NCBI RefSeq assembly: GCF_900099705.1
Contig: NZ_LT629695.1
Coordinates: 744,001-808,000, forward strand
Origin: Agrococcus jejuensis
Lineage (GTDB): Bacteria > Actinomycetota > Actinomycetes > Actinomycetales > Microbacteriaceae
Reading direction: 5' to 3'
DNA: 64,000 bases
The notes below the pieces were generated by a model. It saw only the letters and a program-made list of their open reading frames with translations, searched no databases and was not told where the DNA came from. How positions within the stretch are numbered: the first letter of the stretch is position 1; the number at the start of each line of letters is the position of its first letter. Positions 52,527 through 58,231 of this stretch are shown one piece after another. A program made the position numbers and the translations under genes.

Positions 52527-52554
52527 GAAGGCCCCCGCTGCTGCGGGGGCCTTC
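52527..52554 (-). terminator. Terminator of the tRNA-Ala gene
   Basis: GAAGGCCCCCGC (52527-52538) and 52543-52554 are perfect 12-bp arms with a TGCT loop, immediately downstream of the tRNA on its strand. Confidence 0.85.
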
Positions 52555-52561
52555 TGGATGG

Positions 52562-52634
52562 TGGACCCGGGGGGAATCGAACCCCCGACCTTCTCATTGC
52601 GAACGAGACGCGCTACCAACTGCGCCACGGGCCC
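52562..52634 (-). tRNA. tRNA-Ala (anticodon CGC)
   Basis: A 73-nt cloverleaf with CCA encoded at 52559-52561. The acceptor GGGCCCG pairs with CGGGTCC and contains the G3-U70 wobble that identifies alanine tRNAs. The anticodon arm has loop TTCGCAA with anticodon CGC (codon GCG), and the T-arm has GGTTCGATTCC. It has its own terminator. Confidence 0.96.
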
Positions 52635-52690
52635 GGACCATGGACGAGCATAGCCCCTCCGCAGCGCGCCGACGAAATCGTGTCGCGACG

Positions 52691-53677
52691 TCAGCCGACG
52701 CGGCGGCGGAACGCGGCCGAGACGTCGAACGACGCATCCTCGGCCTCGACCATGCCCATGGCCGCGAAGCGCGACGGCGGCGCGGGCACCGGCACGTGCA
52801 CGGGCTCCTCCACACGGGCGGCCGGCGCGGATGCGGGTGCCGCCGCGGGCGCCGCGACCGGCGTCGCCTCGGCGACGCGGCGCGGTGCGTCGTCGACCTC
52901 GACCTCGCCCGTCACGAGCTGCTCGAACGAGGCGCCGATCGGCGTGATCTCGGCGCCCTCGCCCTCGGCGACGATGCGGCGCGCGTGGTCGCGGAGCACG
53001 TCGATCGGGGCGCGCGTCGGGCGCTGCGACGGCACGGGCACGGGCGTCCACGAGCGGGACGCGAGCTCGGCGTCGAGGGCCAGCGACGGCGCGCTGCGCT
53101 CGACGACGAGGCGCTCGTGCTCCATCGTGTGGGCGACCTCGCGGATCGACGCGTTGGTGCGGTTCACGGCGACGAGGCCGATGACCGCGAGGGTCGCGAC
53201 GACGCCTGCGAGCGCGAGCAGCAGGATCGCCTGCGGCAGCAGCGCCCCGGCGACGCCGACGCCGACGGAGGCGAGCAGCATGAGCGTGCAGGCGAGGCGC
53301 GTGCGACGCAGGCGCTGGTTGCGCGAGACGCTCGTCGCGACGGCGGCGCGCACCTCGCGCTCGATGCGCTTGATCTGCTCGTCGAGCTCGCGCGCCTTCG
53401 ACACGGCAGCGGCGCGGGCGATGGCCTGCTGCAGACGCGCCTCCTTCGCCACGACCTTCTGCTGCCTCGCGATGTCGCGCGCGTTCGCGGCGATCGCGAC
53501 CTCGGGCGGCGCCTCCGCCGTCTCGGCCATGATGCGCAGCGTCTGCTGCAGGCGCACGGCGTTGCGCTCGGTCGCGAGGTACTCGCGACGGCGCACCCAC
53601 ACGGGTACGAGGTAGGCGAGCCAGACGAGGGCGGCGAGCGCGAACACCACCGTGGTGCCGAGTCCCGCGAGCTGCAT
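52691..53677 (-). CDS. sepX: SepX/GLPR-like actinobacterial divisome membrane protein
   Basis: A 328-residue protein: an N-terminal membrane helix (TTVVFALAALVWLAYLVPVWVRRREYLATERNAVRLQQTLRIMAET), a coiled-coil segment (AKEARLQQAIARAAAVSKARELDEQIKRIEREV), a double membrane hairpin (ACTLMLLASVGVGVAGALLPQAILLLALAGVVATLAVIGLVAV) and a ~130-residue cytoplasmic tail. The WVRRREYLATERN N-terminus and the neighbours rimJ, 5-formyl-THF cyclo-ligase and galU match the SepX/GLPR locus of Streptomyces and Corynebacterium. TAGCGT at 53685-53690 gives a leaderless ATG 53677. Confidence 0.75.
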   Translation of the reverse strand: MQLAGLGTTVVFALAALVWLAYLVPVWVRRREYLATERNAVRLQQTLRIMAETAEAPPEVAIAANARDIARQQKVVAKEARLQQAIARAAAVSKARELDEQIKRIEREVRAAVATSVSRNQRLRRTRLACTLMLLASVGVGVAGALLPQAILLLALAGVVATLAVIGLVAVNRTNASIREVAHTMEHERLVVERSAPSLALDAELASRSWTPVPVPSQRPTRAPIDVLRDHARRIVAEGEGAEITPIGASFEQLVTGEVEVDDAPRRVAEATPVAAPAAAPASAPAARVEEPVHVPVPAPPSRFAAMGMVEAEDASFDVSAAFRRRVG

Positions 53678-53770
53678 GCGTGCGACGCTACGGCCGCTGT
53701 CCCCCGACCGGCGTGAGCCGCGCGGCGATTCGCCGCAGAAGTCGAGCGATCGTCTCACTCGACCCGCGCA

Positions 53771-54424
53771 TCAGGCCGTGCGCGCCTCCGGCGGACCGAT
53801 GCGCACGGGATACACCGACCGGTCGAACTCGGGCACGCGGCCGTGCCGCCAGCGCGACAGCACGCCCTCGGCGAGCTCCTCGCGCACGAGCGCGAAGCAC
53901 AGGTGGTCGCGCCAGTCGCCGTCGATGTGGATGTACCGCACGCGGAGCCCCTCGAAGCGGAAGCCGAGCTTCTCGACGACGCGCAGCGACGCGACGTTCT
54001 CGGGGCGGATGCAGATCTCCATGCGGTGCAGGCCGAGGCCGAAGAGGCAGTGGTCGGTCGCGAGCGCCACCGCCGCCGGCGTCACGCCGCGGCCGGCGAA
54101 CCGCTCGGCCACCCAGTACCCGAGGGTCGCGCTCGACAGCGCTCCCCCGGCGATGCCCGACACGTTCAGCTGGCCGGCGAGCTCGCCGTCGACGTCGATC
54201 GCGAACGGGATGCCCGTGCCGTCGCGCTCGGAGTCGAGCAGGCTGCGGATGCTCGAGCGCGTGTCGAACCTGCCGGTCGGCGCACGGCCCGGCAGCGTGG
54301 CCTCCCACCGCTGCAGCCAGCCACGATTGTCGACGAGCTCCCGCTCGAGCGCGCGCGCATCGCGCATCCGGATGCCGCGGATGACGACGCCTGCGTCCTC
54401 GAGCCGAGGCGTGCTGCCGATCAC
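53771..54424 (-). CDS. RimJ/RimL-type GNAT acetyltransferase
   Basis: A 217-residue acetyltransferase: VVIRGIRMRDARALERELVDNRGWLQRWEATLP at the start, GELAGQLNVSGIAGGALSSATLGYWVAERFAGRGVTPAAVALATDHCLFGLGLHRMEICIRPENVASLRVVEKLGFRFEGLRVRYIHIDGDWRDHLCFAL with the R-G-x-G-T/V loop and N-x-x-S-x-x-V motif. This gene regularly accompanies galU and sepX in actinobacteria. GTG 54424 is preceded by TAGGCT (54432-54437) with a 7-nt gap. Confidence 0.9.
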   Translation of the reverse strand: MIGSTPRLEDAGVVIRGIRMRDARALERELVDNRGWLQRWEATLPGRAPTGRFDTRSSIRSLLDSERDGTGIPFAIDVDGELAGQLNVSGIAGGALSSATLGYWVAERFAGRGVTPAAVALATDHCLFGLGLHRMEICIRPENVASLRVVEKLGFRFEGLRVRYIHIDGDWRDHLCFALVREELAEGVLSRWRHGRVPEFDRSVYPVRIGPPEARTA

Positions 54425-54453
54425 GCGCCCGAGCCTATGCCTACGATGGGCGC
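54425..54453. promoter_or_regulatory. Back-to-back leaderless promoters in 29 bp
   Basis: TAGGCT on the minus strand (54432-54437) serves GTG 54424; TACGAT on the plus strand (54442-54447) serves ATG 54454. The two -10 elements are 4 bp apart, so each -35 region must lie inside the opposite gene. Confidence 0.7.
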
Positions 54454-55026
54454 ATGGTGGACGCGCAGGGCGAGAAGCGGGCGATCCGCGCCCAGGTGCG
54501 CGCATCGCGCCTCGCGCGCACCGCCGACGAGCGGCGCATCGCCGACGACGCGATCGCCGCTGCGGCCATCGCGTACCTGCAGGAGATCGGCGCTCGCGAG
54601 GTCGCCGCCTACCTCGCGCTGCCCGAGGAGCCCGGCACCGACGGCATCCTCACGTGGGCGAAGGAGCACGGCGTGCGCGTGCTGCTGCCGATCGTGCGAC
54701 AGGACGGCCTGCTCGACTGGGCCGAGCAGGGCGACACGATCGCCGAGGGCGCCTTCGGGCTGCCCGAGCCGACGGGCGAGGTGCTGCCGCCCACCGCGCT
54801 CTGCGACGTCGACGCCATCCTCGCGCCCGCATCCGCCGTCGACCGCCGCGGCATGCGCCTCGGCTGGGGCCGCGGCTACTTCGACAAGGCGCTCGGCGCC
54901 CTCGGGCGCCGACCCCCTGTGCACGCTCTCGTCTTCGACGATGAGATCCTGGATGCCGTGCCCGCCGAGGCGCACGACCAGCCCGTCGACGGAGCCATCG
55001 CGCCGTCCGGGCGACTGACCTTCTGA
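54454..55026 (+). CDS. 5-formyltetrahydrofolate cyclo-ligase
   Basis: A 190-residue enzyme that converts 5-formyl-THF with ATP to 5,10-methenyl-THF. Motifs: KRAIRAQVRASRLARTADERRIADDAIA (N-terminal K-x-x-x-R), EVAAYLALPEEPGTDGILTWAKEHGVRVLLPIV, and DAILAPASAVDRRGMRLGWGRGYFDKALGAL with the conserved R-L-G-x-G-x-G-Y-Y/F-D. The C-terminal HDQPVDGAIAPSG is typical. TACGAT ends 6 nt before ATG 54454. Confidence 0.94.
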   Translation: MVDAQGEKRAIRAQVRASRLARTADERRIADDAIAAAAIAYLQEIGAREVAAYLALPEEPGTDGILTWAKEHGVRVLLPIVRQDGLLDWAEQGDTIAEGAFGLPEPTGEVLPPTALCDVDAILAPASAVDRRGMRLGWGRGYFDKALGALGRRPPVHALVFDDEILDAVPAEAHDQPVDGAIAPSGRLTF

Positions 55027-55040
55027 ACGGAACCGAACGC

Positions 55041-55352
55041 ATGCCCGTCTACGCCTACCAGTGCACCGCCTGCGGCACCGCCATCGAGGTGCGCCAGTCG
55101 TTCACCGACGACGCCCTCACCGTCTGCGAGGCGTGCGGCGGCCGCCTGCGCAAGCGCTTCGACACCATCGGCGTCACGTTCAAGGGCTCGGGGTTCTACC
55201 GCACCGACTCGCGCGCGGGCGCGTCGGGCGGCTCCGCATCGAAGGACTCGGGCTCGTCGTCGAGCTCGTCGTCGTCGAAGTCCTCGTCGTCGAAGTCGGA
55301 AGGATCCTCGTCGTCGTCCGGCGGATCCTCCGTATCCTCGTCGTCGAGCTGA
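55041..55352 (+). CDS. FmdB-family zinc-ribbon protein with poly-Ser tail
   Basis: A 103-residue protein. MPVYAYQCTACGTAIEVRQSFTDDALTVCEACGGRLRKRFDTIGVTFKGSGFYRTDS is the FmdB regulatory domain with a CxxC...CxxC zinc site. The last ~40 residues are almost only Ser, Lys and Gly, encoded by tandem TCG/TCC-like triplets (about 55240-55350), so the length may vary between strains. It lies 14 bp after the cyclo-ligase. Confidence 0.9.
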   Translation: MPVYAYQCTACGTAIEVRQSFTDDALTVCEACGGRLRKRFDTIGVTFKGSGFYRTDSRAGASGGSASKDSGSSSSSSSSKSSSSKSEGSSSSSGGSSVSSSSS

Positions 55353-55396
55353 CCAGACGCGTCCGCCGGGCGCACCCCCTACGAATGGAGCAGGCC

Positions 55397-55813
55397 ATGC
55401 AGGGATTCAAGGAGTTCATCCTCCGCGGCAACGTGATCGAGCTGGCGACGGCCGTCATCATCGGCACCGCGTTCACCGCGATCGTCAACGCGCTGGTGAA
55501 CAGCATCTTCACGCCCATCATCGCGGCGCTGTTCGACACCTCCGACATCGCCGAGGCGACCTGGAACATCACCGACAACCTGCAGATCGGCACGGGCGCG
55601 GTCATCGCGGCCGTCATCAACTTCCTGCTCATCGCGGCGGTCGTGTACTTCGCGCTCATCTTCCCGATGGCCAAGTTCAAGGAGCGTCAGGCGAAGCGCC
55701 GCGGCACGACCGAGGAGGCCGCGAAGGAGACCGACGTCGACGTGCTGCAGGACATCCGCGAGCTCCTGCGCCAGCAGGCGCAGGCGACGCCCCCGGCGAC
55801 GACCCAGCAGTAG
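55397..55813 (+). CDS. mscL: Large-conductance mechanosensitive channel MscL
   Basis: A 138-residue channel: MQGFKEFILRGNVIELATAVIIGTAFTAIVNALVNSIFTPIIAALF is the N-terminal helix and TM1, VIAAVINFLLIAAVVYFALIFPMAKF is TM2, and a C-terminal helix (DVLQDIRELLRQQ) forms the cytoplasmic bundle. It releases solutes under hypo-osmotic shock. ATG 55397 is chosen because GGAG lies 6 nt upstream; ATG 55385 would add four residues. A strong terminator follows. Confidence 0.95.
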   Translation: MQGFKEFILRGNVIELATAVIIGTAFTAIVNALVNSIFTPIIAALFDTSDIAEATWNITDNLQIGTGAVIAAVINFLLIAAVVYFALIFPMAKFKERQAKRRGTTEEAAKETDVDVLQDIRELLRQQAQATPPATTQQ

Positions 55814-55822
55814 TCCGCGTAC

Positions 55823-55854
55823 GAAGGCCCGCGCACCTCGGTGCGCGGGCCTTC
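55823..55854 (+). terminator. Terminator after mscL
   Basis: Perfect 14-bp arms (55823-55836 and 55841-55854) with a CTCG loop, 10 bp after the mscL stop; no U-tract. Confidence 0.85.
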
Positions 55855-55873
55855 GCCGTGCGACCGGCAGGAA

Positions 55874-55930
55874 GTGACGCTGAGCGGAGCGTCGAGGGCG
55901 ATCTTCCCTCGGCGTACCGCTCAGCGTCAC
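55874..55930. repeat. 57-bp palindromic element, copy A (3' side of the DUF559 gene)
   Basis: Arms GTGACGCTGAGCGG (55874-55887) and CCGCTCAGCGTCAC (55917-55930) are exact; inside, CGAGGG (55893-55898) pairs with CCCTCG (55906-55911). It is identical to copy B (56860-56916) at 51 of 57 positions, same length and orientation. The DUF559 stop codon lies inside its right arm. Confidence 0.95.
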
Positions 55931-56751
55931 GTCGTGCCACGACGACGGTGCCGATCGGCGCGGACGAACGCCATGAGGTCGGCTTCCACCGCCTCCCAGT
56001 CGTGCACGATCTGGCCGTAGGTGAGGCGCACCACGACGTAGCCGGCGAGCGAGAGCTCGCGATCCCGCGCACGGTCGGCGGTCTGGGCGGCCCAGCCTGC
56101 GTGATGCTCCCCGCCGTCGCACTCGACGATCAAGCGGTCGCCGACCAGCAGGTCGACGCGGTGACGGCCGATCTGCACCTGCGTGCGCACCGAGACACCC
56201 TTGGCGCGCAGCCGCACGCGCACGATCGTCTCGAGCCCCGACTCCGCGCGATCGATCCTTGCGAGCGCGCGGCGCAGCCGGCGAGGTGCCGACGTGCTCC
56301 ACCCCTCCAGCTCGTGCTGCGTGGTGAGCCGCAGGTGCAGCAACGAGTCCGCGACGACGACGAGGTCCTCGTCCTCCGCGCAGCGCAGCAGGCACCGGAA
56401 CGCGGTCTCGACGTCGTCGATCGCCGATCGAATGGAGGGAACGGGGCCGTAGGGGGCGCATCCGGCCGCGCGCCTGTCGGCGACACGAGTCATGCGCACG
56501 TGCACGCCCCGCAAGCGCTCCGGGATCCATGCTCCATGGCGCGCGAGGGCGCTCGCGCACGACAGACAGCCGTGGGCTCGCACGGCAGCAACGACGTCGA
56601 CGTCGGCATCCTGACGTGCGTACCAGCCCGCACGCACGAGCGTGAGCTGGCCAGCTGCCAGGGCTCGTCGGCGGTCGTTGCGCCGCCACCCCTCGGCCTC
56701 GAGCTGCGCGGCCGAGACCACGCCCATCCGCTGCACCATCGGGTCGATCAC
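55927..56751 (-). CDS. AbiEi-type N-terminal domain + DUF559 (Vsr-like) nuclease domain
   Basis: A ~274-residue protein. Residues 1-75 resemble the AbiEi-type winged helix (MVQRMGVVSAAQLEAEGWRRNDRRRALAAGQLTLVRAGWYARQDADVDVVAAVRAHGCLSCASALARHGAW). The C-terminal ~110 residues are a DUF559 endonuclease-like fold: VSVRTQVQIGRHRVDLLVGDRLIVECDGGEHHAG, with the D...E-x-D/H pattern of the PD-(D/E)xK/Vsr superfamily, then VVRLTYGQIVHDWEAVEADL. GTG 56751 is chosen for a CACCAT 7 nt upstream; the frame is open to 56856. It is bracketed by two copies of one palindrome. Confidence 0.82.
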   Translation of the reverse strand: MIDPMVQRMGVVSAAQLEAEGWRRNDRRRALAAGQLTLVRAGWYARQDADVDVVAAVRAHGCLSCASALARHGAWIPERLRGVHVRMTRVADRRAAGCAPYGPVPSIRSAIDDVETAFRCLLRCAEDEDLVVVADSLLHLRLTTQHELEGWSTSAPRRLRRALARIDRAESGLETIVRVRLRAKGVSVRTQVQIGRHRVDLLVGDRLIVECDGGEHHAGWAAQTADRARDRELSLAGYVVVRLTYGQIVHDWEAVEADLMAFVRADRHRRRGTT

Positions 56752-56859
56752 GCAGGCGATGGTGGCGTGCGCGGCGGCCGGCCGAGACGAGTCGACGGGC
56801 GACCGGGGATGTCTTCGCCATCTGCCGTGCTGTGAGGGACGCGCCGTCCGCGGCACGGC

Positions 56860-56916
56860 GTGACGCTGAGCGGCGCCCCGAGGGCGATCTTCCCTCGGCG
56901 CGCCGCTCAGCGTCGC
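56860..56916. repeat. 57-bp palindromic element, copy B (5' side of the DUF559 gene)
   Basis: GTGACGCTGAGCGG (56860-56873) pairs with 56903-56916 with one mismatch. The core CGAGGGCGATCTTCCCTCG is identical to copy A. It lies 108 bp upstream of the DUF559 start and 21 bp after the stop of the flavin oxidoreductase gene. Confidence 0.95.
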
Positions 56917-56937
56917 ATCCGGACGGAGCGGCCGGCG

Positions 56938-57957
56938 TCAGTCCGCGTGCCACCCCAGCGCCGGCGCCACGTGGGTCGCGAACGACTCGACGATGCGCAG
57001 GTTGAGCTCGACGCCGAGCTGCGACGGGATCGTGAGCAGCAGCGTGTCCGACTCCATGACGGCGCGGTCGGCGCGCAGCTGCTCGATCAGCACGTCGGGC
57101 TCGGCCGCGTACGTGCGGCCGAACGTCGAGCGGAAGCCGTCGATGACGCCCACCTGGTCGCGCCCCGCGGCGCCGCCGAACAGCAGCGCATCCTGCTGCG
57201 ACGTGATGGGGAAGACGCTGCGCGACACCGACGTCTGCGGCGTGCCCGCGTGGCCCGCAGCGGTCCACGCGGCGCGGTAGGCGGCGAGCTGCTCGGCCTG
57301 CAGGTCGCCGAACGGCATCCCGCGGTCCTCGGTGAGCAGCGTCGACGACATGAGGTGCATCCCCTGCTGTCCCGTGCGGATGGCGGTCTCGGTCGAGCCG
57401 GCACCCCACCACACGTTGCCGCGCAGCGTGGGCGAGTGCGGCTCGATGCGCTGCATGCCGCGACCGCCGCCGAACGGGCTGTTCGGGTCGCGCTCGGCGA
57501 TCCCCTCCCCCTCGATCGCGCGCAGGAAGAGGTCGAGGTTGCGAGCGGCCAGGTCGGCGCCGCGCTCGTCGTCGCCGTGGTAGCCGAAGTGCTCGTAGCC
57601 GCGCACGACGGTCTCGGGGCTGCCGCGCGAGATGCCGAGCATGAGCCTGCCGTCGGCGATGAGGTCGAGCGCCGCGGCCTCCTCGGCGAGGTACAGCGGG
57701 TTCTCGTACCGCATGTCGATGACGCCGGTGCCGACGTGGATGCGCTTCGTGCGCGCCGCCATCGCCGTGAGCAGCGGCATGGGTGCCGCGTGCTGGCGGG
57801 CGAAGTGGTGCACGCGCAGCGCCGTGACGTCGACGCCGAGCTCGTCCATGCCGACGGCGAGGTCGATGGCCTGCAGCAGGTTGTCCTGCGCGGTCAGCTC
57901 GCGGCCGCCGCCGAGGGGTCCGTAGTGGCCGAAGGAGAGGGTGCCGAAGCGTCGCAC
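56938..57957 (-). CDS. LLM-class flavin-dependent oxidoreductase
   Basis: A 339-residue luciferase-like monooxygenase: RRFGTLSFGHYGPLGGG start, VHHFARQHAAPMPLLTAMAARTKRIHVGTGVIDMRYENPLYLAEEAAALDLIADGRLMLGISRGSPETVVRGYEHFGY (flavin pocket and the typical R/L-A-E-E-A-A-x-L-D motif), and NVWWGAGSTETAIRTGQQGMHLMSS. The TIM barrel uses FMNH2 or F420. TAGGCT at 57964-57969 ends 6 nt before GTG 57957. Substrate unknown. Confidence 0.92.
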   Translation of the reverse strand: MRRFGTLSFGHYGPLGGGRELTAQDNLLQAIDLAVGMDELGVDVTALRVHHFARQHAAPMPLLTAMAARTKRIHVGTGVIDMRYENPLYLAEEAAALDLIADGRLMLGISRGSPETVVRGYEHFGYHGDDERGADLAARNLDLFLRAIEGEGIAERDPNSPFGGGRGMQRIEPHSPTLRGNVWWGAGSTETAIRTGQQGMHLMSSTLLTEDRGMPFGDLQAEQLAAYRAAWTAAGHAGTPQTSVSRSVFPITSQQDALLFGGAAGRDQVGVIDGFRSTFGRTYAAEPDVLIEQLRADRAVMESDTLLLTIPSQLGVELNLRIVESFATHVAPALGWHAD

Positions 57958-58012
57958 GATCGCAGCCTAGACCGCATCCGTCGCGCGCCGAGCGGGCGTT
58001 CGCCGAGGGCGC

Positions 58013-58231
58013 TCAGCCCCAGTGCGGGGGCTTGTCGCCGCGCAGGCGGTCGTCGTTCTCGGTCGTCTGCCGCGGCTCGGGCGCGGGCTCGGCCGTCGTG
58101 CCCTCCACCGGGTCGGTCGACACGCGTCGGCCGCGCCGACGCACGACGAGCGGCTCGGAGGCCGAGCCGTCGACGAGGCCGTCGTCGCGCACGCGCGGCT
58201 CGTCGGCCGCGCCATCCTTCGGTTCGGTCAC
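58013..58231 (-). CDS. Small hydrophilic protein coupled to the helicase-like gene
   Basis: A 72-residue charged protein, MTEPKDGAADEPRVRDDGLVDGSASEPLVVRRRGRRVSTDP...DDRLRGDKPPHWG. The GTG at 58231 overlaps the stop of the large helicase-like gene (GTGA). It has no hydrophobic core and may be largely disordered, with a compact basic block VVRRRGRR and a C-terminal DKPPHWG. Its strict coupling suggests it works with the large protein. No known domain. Confidence 0.65.
   Translation of the reverse strand: MTEPKDGAADEPRVRDDGLVDGSASEPLVVRRRGRRVSTDPVEGTTAEPAPEPRQTTENDDRLRGDKPPHWG

Noticed and set aside
50685..52634. Integrase-bearing genomic island at tRNA-Ala
   Set aside because: No integrase, and the 24-bp repeats are not part of the tRNA sequence; only a small passive insertion is supported.
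55927..56856. Longer start at GTG 56856 for the DUF559 protein
   Set aside because: The added 35 residues look non-coding, whereas GTG 56751 has a promoter-like hexamer and begins near the AbiEi-type motif.
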